Assembly (NCBI RefSeq): GCF_001905735.1
Contig: NZ_LISW01000004.1
Location: 62,001-126,000 of the forward strand
DNA length: 64,000 bases
Source of the DNA: Streptomyces sp. CB01249
GTDB lineage: Bacteria; Actinomycetota; Actinomycetes; Streptomycetales; Streptomycetaceae
Reading direction: 5' to 3'
In this document: piece after piece, positions 9,179 to 16,138 of the stretch
Numbering within the stretch: position 1 is the stretch's first letter
Layout of the letters: every line of letters starts with the position of its first letter
Program-made: the position numbers and the translations under genes
The notes under the pieces: generated by a model
Told to the model about the DNA's origin: nothing
Database searches by the model: none
The model's input: the letters and a program-made list of their open reading frames with translations, nothing else

Positions 9179-9511
9179 ATGAACTGCTCCGAACCGGTCA
9201 GCGTCACCAACCGGTCCTGGGCAAACAAGGTGGGCGACAAGTACCTGGATGCCGAGGCTCCCTCGTACCTCTGCGGGGTTTGCACAGCAAGCCAGAGACG
9301 CGAGGAGACCGAGCGACAGCAACGCGCCACTGAACAGAGGCGTGTCGAGCAGGAGCGTGAACAGGAGGAGAGCGAACGCATCAGAATCCTGATTGCTGAT
9401 GTGATCAAGGATGAGGATGCGAAGAGCAAGCCATCCGTCTCCCTCAGGGTGGAAAGTCCTCTGCCCCTGACCCTCTACTACACCGAGCTTGTTTGCCTTC
9501 GCACCGGATAG
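9179..9511 (+). CDS. Small coiled-coil protein, unknown
   Basis: A 110-residue product with C3 and a CGVC pair at about residues 32-35, then a charged Glu/Arg/Gln-rich helix (about 38-75) likely to be a coiled coil. The codon before the ATG is TGT, which would complete a C-x2-C zinc pair (CMNC) if translation came through the upstream TGA, so the gene may be the C-terminal piece of a larger one. It belongs to the low-GC element. No family is recognised. Confidence 0.45.
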   Translation: MNCSEPVSVTNRSWANKVGDKYLDAEAPSYLCGVCTASQRREETERQQRATEQRRVEQEREQEESERIRILIADVIKDEDAKSKPSVSLRVESPLPLTLYYTELVCLRTG

Positions 9512-9594
9512 TCCGACTCAGGCGTTCGCTCGTTCTCAGGATGGTGACGGCATCGCCTTCGTTTCCACAGAGTTCGCGTGGCGCGTCATCGGGT

Positions 9595-9850
9595 GAGTTC
9601 CTCCGGCTGTCGACAGCGCTGCCGGGCCGGTCCACGGCCTGACTGCCGCCCGTACTCACCGCGGGGCGAACTCACGCCAAACGAGCAGACCACGAACCGG
9701 GCGTCGTCCGCAGCCCGTGCACCCGTCGAACGCGGCATGGCACGACTGAAAGCCTGGGCAGGTCTTCCGCAGATCCCGCATCAGCCCAGCCGCATGAGCG
9801 TCATCGCCCGAGCCGCCCTCTCCCTGGAGAGGCAACGCTGGAAACGCTCA
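9595..9850 (+). pseudogene. Remnant of IS5-family (DDE_Tnp_4) transposase
   Basis: The frame from 9671 reads LTPNEQTTNRASSAARAPVE then RGMARLKAW and ALSLERQRWKR, the conserved C-terminal end of IS112/IS5-type transposases (NRALSxxRAPVERGxARLKxW...LTLE). A fragment resembling the earlier LSxALPG block of the same family lies at 9595-9642 in another frame and ends at a TGA. The rest of the transposase and both IS ends are missing, so this is a scrap of an insertion sequence within the element. Confidence 0.7.
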
Positions 9851-10321
9851 GTGCCCGCTGCTTTGGGCTCGGGAAGCAGAGTGACGCCCTCACATGGCTC
9901 TAGTCGGAGTCCAGAGACGGCCGGAGCACTTGCCGAGGGGGTGGACTCACCGCCGGCCCGTTGCGGTGCAAAGCGTCGTTTAACGCCCTGGACAGCGAGG
10001 TCAGCGCCCCTCCAACGGCACATCTGATCCCTCATGAGCGCGTCCACGCTGCGCATATGTGCAGCCCTGACATGTACAGGCAGCCTCAGGAAGGCAAGAC
10101 GGACAAGGTGACTGCCTCCTGGAGCGGGCGACATGGAAAAACACTGAATAGAAATGATCAATCATGATCAAATCTTTCAATAAAATTGCATCGTATGGCA
10201 GTAGTACGACATCGACCACTGGCGAGCGATTCCCCCCTCTAGCATCTTCAGCAACCGACGGGACGTGCGCCGGACCATCTCCAGGCCACGCGAACACAGG
10301 CGCAACCGAGAGGAAGAGGTC
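9851..10321. other. Gene-free stretch inside the element
   Basis: No convincing coding sequence is seen. The last part (about 10141-10200) is strikingly AT-rich for this genome and holds two copies of ATGATCA (10154-10160 and 10164-10170), each containing the palindrome TGATCA. It may be the promoter/operator region of the gene at 10322, or part of an old replication or transfer region. The ribosome-binding site for that gene is at 10309-10319. Confidence 0.5.
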
Positions 10322-11275
10322 GTGACCGAGGAAAGCGACAAAGATCCGTACACCGAGATCATCCAGGTGACGCCCGAAAAATGCTCCACCTGGATGGAGA
10401 AGAGGACATGCAACCGCGTCCCCTTGAAGCGCTCCAATGTGGATAAATTCAAAAGCATTCTCCGGAACGGTCAATACCGCACAACCCACCAAGGGTTCGC
10501 GCTGGACTGGCACGGTTGCCTGATTGACGGACAACACCGCGCCGCCGCAATCATCGAGACCGGCGCCACGGTGACTGCTCAAGTCACGTACAACCTCAGC
10601 CCAGAAAGCTTCGCTGCCATCGACGGCGGTCGCGTCCGTTCTGCTGGGGACTTCGTCGCTCAGATCACCGAGATGCGGCAGAGCAATGCCAACGTATACG
10701 CAGCCGCACTGAAGATCCTCGCCAACCGCGGAGCCGGGATCCACTGGACAAGGTGGACCAGCGGAAAGCTGACCGCAGAACAACTACAAGAGCTGGTTCC
10801 AGCTTGGCCGGTCGAAGAAAAACGCATCGTTCACCTCATCAGCAAGGGTAAGCAGTGCCACGCTAGCGCAACGGGCTTGATCGTCGCCCACAAGATCATC
10901 ACGGAGGTGTGGCCGGAGCACATTGCCGATCTTTTCTTCGACGGCATCGGAGAGGAGAGCCGCGAGTTCGTCGGAAGAGACCCGCGCGCGATGTACACGA
11001 ATACCATGATCAACGTGAACCGTGGAGTTGTGAGCCGGGACAGCGTGCAACAGTCAGCCCAAGCCATCAAGGCGTTCAATGCCCTCGTATCAGGGGATTC
11101 CATTGGCACACTAAAGAAGATGAAGGCATCCGGCGTGAAAATCGTAACGGACCGACGGACTGGCAAGGAAATCCGGCAAGAGTATCTCGCGGACCGCTAC
11201 CCTGATGTCATTCAACCCGCTATCAATATCAGCGAAAAGTGGCTCGGGGAAAGCGGTTTGGAACCGAACAGGTAG
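10322..11275 (+). CDS. ParB/sulfiredoxin-fold protein of mobile-element type
   Basis: A 317-residue protein. The N-terminal segment has a ParB-like core: residues about 35-85, with GFALDWHGCLIDGQHRAA holding the DGQHR motif at 69-73, like the nuclease/NTPase loop of ParB and sulfiredoxin-fold proteins. The rest is helical and unassigned. GTG at 10322 is chosen because GAGAGGAAGAGG precedes it at good spacing. Codon use is far less GC-biased than in the chromosomal neighbours, consistent with transfer. It could be a regulator, partition protein or nuclease of the element; I cannot decide. Confidence 0.75.
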   Translation: MTEESDKDPYTEIIQVTPEKCSTWMEKRTCNRVPLKRSNVDKFKSILRNGQYRTTHQGFALDWHGCLIDGQHRAAAIIETGATVTAQVTYNLSPESFAAIDGGRVRSAGDFVAQITEMRQSNANVYAAALKILANRGAGIHWTRWTSGKLTAEQLQELVPAWPVEEKRIVHLISKGKQCHASATGLIVAHKIITEVWPEHIADLFFDGIGEESREFVGRDPRAMYTNTMINVNRGVVSRDSVQQSAQAIKAFNALVSGDSIGTLKKMKASGVKIVTDRRTGKEIRQEYLADRYPDVIQPAINISEKWLGESGLEPNR

Positions 11276-11582
11276 ATCCCCTCGCTCGCTTCGCCTCCTG
11301 CTGGAGTGAAACTGGAACGGACCGGTGTGTCGGGGCTCCGTGCCGGCCTCTCGGCTCATGAGGTGATTGCTCACGGCCTAGGCGCCGAGCAACAGCACGA
11401 CGTCACCGCCGGGTGGCACCACATCACGCCGGCGAGCCCCGTCCCCGGCCTCACAGGGCAAGGCACCTAGCCGTCTCAATTCTGCTCTCGTTCGCCGACG
11501 TACGGCGCTCGTCGGACGCCCTGCCTGTTTTCGGCTCCGTTCCTCGTCAGGCTGCCACTGTCCCACCCGAGCGCCGAGACGA
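11276..11582. other. Region between the ParB-like gene and the right repeat
   Basis: About 300 bp with no supported gene. A frame opening with GTG near 11308 and closing with TAG at about 11470 gives some 50 protein-like residues, but it has no recognisable family and I do not call it. Composition shifts back toward the GC-rich chromosome near the right end. Confidence 0.4.
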
Positions 11583-11642
11583 ACGCTTGGAAAGCGTGTT
11601 GGGGGCAACCCCTCACGAGTTCGAATCTCGTATCCTCCGCCA
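11583..11642 (+). repeat. Right attachment-site core (60-bp direct repeat)
   Basis: Exact copy of 7526-7585: the 3' part of tRNA-Ser(GGA) from the anticodon stem through CCA. The sequence immediately left is not tRNA, so this copy is not a functional gene. Confidence 0.93.
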
Positions 11643-11662
11643 TTGCTCTCACCGGGCAATAC

Positions 11663-11700
11663 GTCGAAGGGCCCCGCAGCTTGCTGCGGGGCCCTTCGAC
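11663..11700 (+). terminator. Hairpin beyond the right repeat
   Basis: A perfect stem GTCGAAGGGCCCCGCAGC closing on a TT loop. It is probably the original terminator of tRNA-Ser(GGA) before integration, now displaced by about 4 kb. It may also end the convergent gene at 11720. Confidence 0.75.
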
Positions 11701-11719
11701 GCGTTCGGGCTCTGGCGGG

Positions 11720-13165
11720 TTACTCGTTGCCGATGCGCAGGACCCCGGTGATGGTGCCCTGGTAGATCACGCCGCCGGGGGCGATGGAGCCGACCATCTG
11801 GAGGGTGTCGTAGAGGGCGCTCGTGCCGAGGTAGTGGGTGCGGACGGTCTTGCCGGTCGCGGGGTCGATCTCGGCGTAGAAGAACGAGTCGAGGATCGAG
11901 GTGGTGTCGGTGAAGGGGAGGGCGGGGGCGCGGACGACCGTGTGGATGAGGCCGTCCGCGGTGGACAGCCGGGGTACGGCCGCCGAGCGGATCCTGGTGT
12001 CCCACTTCAGGTCGCAGCCGGATCCGTCCGCGCGTACGTCGACGCGGCTGAGGCCGCCCTTGAAGTCGGCGGAGGCCGGAGTGGACGGGCCCGCGTCGTC
12101 GGGGAGCGCGGGGTAGGGGTATCCGTAGGTGCTCGCGACGAAGACGGAGTTGCCGGCGCCCACCGGGGAGTTCTCGCTGCCGCTGCCACCGGTCCGGAGA
12201 ACGGGGACGGAGCACACCTGGGCACCGGTGTCCGTGCGGTAGACGAGCAGGTTCTCGGTGGGGGCGGCGTTGTCCACGACCGTGAGGTAGTCGGTGCCGG
12301 TGCGGGGGCCGAAGAACGTCGGGGTGGAGCCGGTGCCCCAGCTGAGCTGGCCGGGCTTGCGCGCGGGCCCTCGGTCGTACGGTTGCCGCCAGGCGATGCC
12401 GGGAACGCCGTCGGCCCCGGCGGTCAGCAGATAGGTGGCCTGTGTGGTCGCGACGGCGGTGCCGGCGGGTGCCGTCGAGATGGAGTTGCCGACGCGTTCC
12501 CCGGCGGGGAGCGTCAGGGCGTGGACGGCGCCCGTGCGGTCGTCGGCGGTGCCCACGATGCCGCCGCCGGTGGCGAACCAGACGCGGCCCTGCCAGTCCG
12601 GCGAGATGCCGGTGACCGCGTCCCCCTCCGGTACGGCGGACGCCAGCGACAGCGAGTTGGCGACGTACAGCTCCCAGCCACCGGAGGCCGTCCGGCGGTG
12701 GGCGATGCGCAGCAGGGCGCGGTCGCCGTCCACCGCGACCAGCCGGTCCTGGTGGTCGAGGTACGCGTAGACCCCGCCGAGCAGCGAGCCCTTGGCGATC
12801 TTCAACTGGGCCAGCGAGTCGCCGGTCGCCGGGTCCAGCAGGTGCACGGTGGGGACCTGGCCGAGGATCGGCGTGCACAACGCCACCGGGTATCCGTCGG
12901 CGCCGACCAGGACGGTCGGGCAGGCCGACTGCAGGGCGACGCGCCTGGAGGTCAGCGGTCCGGTGCCCGGGCCCGCCAGCGGGGTGGCGTCGGACGAGCC
13001 GGTGTCGCCGTGCATGGTCGCGGTGCCCTGGGGCCCCGCGTACGGGTTGTGCGGTGGGAGCGGGTCGAAGACCGTGGCGGCCTGCGCCGGGAAGGCGGCC
13101 CCCAACGCGAGCAGAGCAGCAGCACCGAGCACGGCGGCGCGCGGGAACAACGGGAGACGCGGCAT
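11720..13165 (-). CDS. Secreted protein with beta-propeller-like repeats
   Basis: A 481-residue product starting at the ATG at 13165. That start gives a clean signal peptide: PRLPLFPRAAVLGAAALLAL, then a cleavage site after AFPAQAA. The mature part is rich in short beta-type segments (GDRALLRIAHRR, GRVWFATGGGIVGT, GTDYLTVVDNAA), suggesting a propeller of WD/YVTN/PQQ kind. There is no catalytic motif. Longer in-frame starts upstream would bury the signal peptide. Function is unknown. The gene is the first beyond the integrated element. Confidence 0.75.
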   Translation of the reverse strand: MPRLPLFPRAAVLGAAALLALGAAFPAQAATVFDPLPPHNPYAGPQGTATMHGDTGSSDATPLAGPGTGPLTSRRVALQSACPTVLVGADGYPVALCTPILGQVPTVHLLDPATGDSLAQLKIAKGSLLGGVYAYLDHQDRLVAVDGDRALLRIAHRRTASGGWELYVANSLSLASAVPEGDAVTGISPDWQGRVWFATGGGIVGTADDRTGAVHALTLPAGERVGNSISTAPAGTAVATTQATYLLTAGADGVPGIAWRQPYDRGPARKPGQLSWGTGSTPTFFGPRTGTDYLTVVDNAAPTENLLVYRTDTGAQVCSVPVLRTGGSGSENSPVGAGNSVFVASTYGYPYPALPDDAGPSTPASADFKGGLSRVDVRADGSGCDLKWDTRIRSAAVPRLSTADGLIHTVVRAPALPFTDTTSILDSFFYAEIDPATGKTVRTHYLGTSALYDTLQMVGSIAPGGVIYQGTITGVLRIGNE

Positions 13166-13681
13166 GGCGATGTCCAATCGGGCGAGTAACACGCGGGCCG
13201 GCCGGGAAGGGGCCGGCTTACGGGACCGGGAAAGCGACGCCCTCGGCCGTCCCGCGTCACTACCCGCGCCGGAGATCGGATCGGGCGGGCCCGGCACGAA
13301 ACAACGTCCGCGCGGTACGGACCGGAAGCGGTCAGCGACGGGGGCGCGGCGGCGAGGGCCGCGAGGAGAAGAAGGGCCGCCCGCCTTGGGGCGTGCCGGT
13401 TACGTCAGCGACACAGCGCGCTGGACTGCCGACAGCAGTCGACGTGGCGACGGATCACCAGCAGGACGGGTGCGTAACCGCTGCCTGCCATATCTGTCAT
13501 GAACATGGATCGTAGTGTCCAAGTCCCCCTGGGCAAACGCCGTTCCGTATCGCGGACGGTGTACGGAAAACCGGCGTCGATGGGGCTGATCCGCGCCGAC
13601 AATGGGGCAGCCGGACAGCCCTGTGCCATGATCGGCGGTGTTTCGCAGCGCTTGGCCCTCACAAGGAGATCCGGCTGACGC
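13166..13681. other. Intergenic region before the HNH nuclease gene
   Basis: Over 500 bp with no convincing gene on either strand. It lies between divergent genes and should hold both promoters. AAGGAG at about 13661 is the ribosome-binding site for the nuclease gene. No repeat or structured RNA was recognised. Confidence 0.5.
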
Positions 13682-14575
13682 ATGGACTGGCTGGAACGTA
13701 CCGCGACCCTGCGGCAGTGGACCCGGAGTGGGGTGCGGGCGCCGCACAAGCCGTTGTTGGTGTTGTACGCGCTTGCGCGGTTTCAGCAGGATGCCGCGGG
13801 GGAACTGCGGTACAGCTCCGTGGAGGCGGATCTGAAGCGGCTGCTGGATGAGTACGGGCCTGGGCGTGCGACGACGCCCGCGTATCCGTTCCACCATCTC
13901 GTGAGCGACGGGGTGTGGGAGGTGCGCACCGATCGCGGGGCGGGGAGTCCCGGCACCGGCGTACGGGAGTTGCGGGCGACGGGGGCGACCGGGCGGCTGG
14001 TGCCGGAGTTGCGGGACGCGTTGCGGCGGGAGCCGTCGTTGCTCGGGCGGATGGCGCGGGTGCTGCTCGACCTCAACTTCCCGCCCTCCCTGCACGAGGA
14101 GTTGTGCGAGGCGGTCGGGCTGGAGCTCCAGCCGGCCGAGATCGCCGAGGCGGGGGCGGCCGCGCGGCGGGGGCGGGATCCGCGGATGCGGGAGTGGGTG
14201 CTGACGGCGTACGAGTACCGGTGCGCGTTCTGCGGGTACGACGGGCGCATCGGCGCGGTGCCCGTCGGGCTTGAGGCCGCCCATGTGCGGTGGTGGGCGT
14301 TCGACGGGCCGGACGTGGTCGAGAACGGGCTCTGCCTCTGCTCCCTGCACCACAAGCTGTTCGACAAGGGTGTCCTCGGCCTCGGTGCCGACGACCGCAT
14401 CCTCGTCTCGCAGAGCTTCGTCGGCCACAGCGCGGCGGCCGGCGCGCACGTCATAGCGCTCGCCGGCCGCCCGCTCATCGGGCCGCAGTCCTCCGCCGCC
14501 CCGGTCGCCCGGGACCACCGCGACTGGCACGCGCGCGAGGTGTTCCACGGCGAGCCGCGCGCGGCGGCGGTCTGA
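13682..14575 (+). CDS. Sulfur-binding-domain/HNH endonuclease (phosphorothioate-dependent restriction)
   Basis: The 297-residue product matches type IV nucleases of the ScoMcrA/SprMcrA kind, which cut DNA carrying phosphorothioate backbone modification. The N-terminal ~165 residues have the sulfur-binding-domain look (APHKPLLVLYALARF; YPFHHLVSDGVWEV). The C-terminal HNH domain has CAFC (C181, C184), AAHVRWW (H201), ENGLCLCSLHHKLFDKG with N215 and H224, plus further cysteines for a structural zinc. The Shine-Dalgarno is AAGGAG. It is convergent with the seryl-tRNA synthetase, with stop codons 7 bp apart. No dnd genes lie nearby, so it probably acts as a stand-alone defence nuclease. Confidence 0.85.
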   Translation: MDWLERTATLRQWTRSGVRAPHKPLLVLYALARFQQDAAGELRYSSVEADLKRLLDEYGPGRATTPAYPFHHLVSDGVWEVRTDRGAGSPGTGVRELRATGATGRLVPELRDALRREPSLLGRMARVLLDLNFPPSLHEELCEAVGLELQPAEIAEAGAAARRGRDPRMREWVLTAYEYRCAFCGYDGRIGAVPVGLEAAHVRWWAFDGPDVVENGLCLCSLHHKLFDKGVLGLGADDRILVSQSFVGHSAAAGAHVIALAGRPLIGPQSSAAPVARDHRDWHAREVFHGEPRAAAV

Positions 14576-14581
14576 GGCCCC

Positions 14582-15874
14582 TTACGCCTCCGGTGTCCCG
14601 TCCGCCGCGATCCGGCGGAAGCCGAGGTACGGGGTCAGGGCCTCGGGGAGCACGAGGGAGCCGTCCTCCTGCTGGCACTGTTCGAGGAGGGCGGCCAGGG
14701 TGCGGCCGATGGGGAGGCCGGAGCCGTTGAGGGTGGCGACGAGCTTGGGCTTGCCGTTCTCGTCGCGGGTGCGGATGTGGGCGCGACGGGCCTGGAACGT
14801 ACCGAAGTTGGAGACCGAGGAGATCTCGCGGTACGTGTTCTGGCTCGGGATCCAGACCTCGATGTCGTACGTGAGCTGCGCCGAGAAGCCCGTGTCGCCG
14901 GCGGCGAGCATGACGACGCGGTAGGCGAGGCCGAGCTCCTTCAGGCACGCCTCGGCGTGGCCGACCATCTGCTCCAGCTCCGCGTCCGCCTCCGCCGGGT
15001 CGACGATGCGGACCATCTCCACCTTGGAGAACTGGTGCTGGCGGATCAGGCCCCGGGTGTCCCGGCCGTACGAACCCGCCTCGGAACGGAAGCACGGGGT
15101 TTGCGCGGTCAGCGCGAGGGGAAGCTCGGCGGGCGGGATGATCTCGTCCGCGTACAGGTTGGTCAGCGGGACCTCGGCCGTCGGGATGAGGAACAGCTCG
15201 CGGTCGGCCACCCCGGTCTTGAACAGGTCCTCCTCGAACTTCGGGAGCTGTCCGGTGCCGGTCATGGTCTTACGGGTGACCAGATACGGGACCGCGTGCT
15301 CCACGTAGCCGTGGCGGCGGGTGTGCAGGTCGAGGAAGAGGGTCGCCAGGGCGCGCTCCAGGGCTGCGCCCGCGCCGCGCGTCACCGCGAAGCGGGGGCC
15401 CGAGAGCTTGGTCGCCCGGGCGAAGTCGAGGATGCCCGTCGCCTCGCCGAGGTCGACGTGGTCCTTCGGCTCGAAGGAGAACACCGGCGGCGTGCCCACG
15501 CGCCTGACCTCGACCGCGTCCGCGTCGCTGTCGCCGTCCGGGGACTCGTCGGCCGGGAGGTTCGGAATGCTGAGGAGGAGGTCGCTCAGCTGCTCCTGGA
15601 CCTGCTCCTGGTCCGCGTCGATGTTCCGGATCTCGTCCTTCAGCTCGCGGGCCCGCTCCTTCAGCTTGGTGATGTCACCGCCCTGACGCGCCGTCTGCTG
15701 GACCTCGCTCGCCACCCGCTTGGACTCCGCACGCAGCTCGTCCGCCGAGCGGATGTTCTGGTTCCGCCGGGACTGGAGCTCCTCCAGCGCGGGCAGGTCC
15801 AGCGCGTAACCGCGACGAGCGAGCCGGCGTACCGCTTCGGCACCCATGTCGATCAGGGCGCGGGCATCATGCAT
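14582..15874 (-). CDS. serS: Seryl-tRNA synthetase, non-actinobacterial type
   Basis: Class II synthetase charging tRNA-Ser. The 430-residue product has an N-terminal coiled-coil arm (about 40-110) and the catalytic core: TGTGQLPKFEEDLFK, motif 2 FRSEAGSYGRDTRGLIRQHQ and motif 3 TLNGSGLPIGRTLAALLE. The start ATG at 15874 has AGAAGGA upstream. The wording of these motifs is that of Bacillus/E. coli SerRS rather than the usual Streptomyces enzyme, whose N terminus I recall as VIDLRLLREDPD. Streptomyces species that make SerRS-directed antibiotics carry a second resistant SerRS; whether this copy is auxiliary or the only one cannot be judged from this window. Confidence 0.93.
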   Translation of the reverse strand: MHDARALIDMGAEAVRRLARRGYALDLPALEELQSRRNQNIRSADELRAESKRVASEVQQTARQGGDITKLKERARELKDEIRNIDADQEQVQEQLSDLLLSIPNLPADESPDGDSDADAVEVRRVGTPPVFSFEPKDHVDLGEATGILDFARATKLSGPRFAVTRGAGAALERALATLFLDLHTRRHGYVEHAVPYLVTRKTMTGTGQLPKFEEDLFKTGVADRELFLIPTAEVPLTNLYADEIIPPAELPLALTAQTPCFRSEAGSYGRDTRGLIRQHQFSKVEMVRIVDPAEADAELEQMVGHAEACLKELGLAYRVVMLAAGDTGFSAQLTYDIEVWIPSQNTYREISSVSNFGTFQARRAHIRTRDENGKPKLVATLNGSGLPIGRTLAALLEQCQQEDGSLVLPEALTPYLGFRRIAADGTPEA

Positions 15875-16138
15875 GAGGAAGATCCTTCTGGTCCGGCGAA
15901 CGGGTCGGTGCGTTGTGGGACCGACGGTAGCAATGAGCGCACCGCGCGCGACCCGCAATATCTGCGGGGCCACCTCACCGGCTCCGCGGGGACCGCAATC
16001 GGACTTCACGATTCCTTCACGGGTAGTCCATACGGGGGATACGGTTCTCCCGTGTGCGGCGAGTTGCGCTGCGTCACGGAACAACCTGCTGCCGTCGCCA
16101 GGGCGCGACCCGACGCGGCCGCGCGTCTGGGGGACTGC

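Larger units (their letters stand above)
7526..11642. mobile_element. Small integrated element in tRNA-Ser(GGA), no integrase
   Basis: The last 60 bp of tRNA-Ser(GGA) at 7526-7585 recur exactly at 11583-11642, the classic footprint of tyrosine-recombinase integration into a tRNA gene. The tRNA stays intact on the left and only a fragment lies on the right. The interior is visibly AT-richer than both flanks. It carries a CoiA-like gene, degenerate frames, an IS5-type transposase remnant and a ParB-fold gene. No recombinase, excisionase or replication gene is recognisable, so it is either a decayed remnant or a passenger moved in trans. Confidence 0.85.

Noticed and set aside
8879..9322. Minus-strand open frame with a hydrophobic start inside the element
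   Set aside because: It overlaps better-supported plus-strand frames and has no recognisable domain or ribosome-binding site.
10001..10783. Minus-strand open frame covering the start of the ParB-like gene
   Set aside because: The plus strand carries a strong ribosome-binding site and a domain match over the same bases.
14777..16138. Very long open frame on the plus strand leading into the TerD fusion gene
   Set aside because: It is antisense to serS. The TerD domain and a good ribosome-binding site place the real start at 16139.
15875..16138. Possible T-box or other riboswitch upstream of serS
   Set aside because: I looked for the conserved T-box bulge and a terminator/antiterminator pair and saw neither convincingly.
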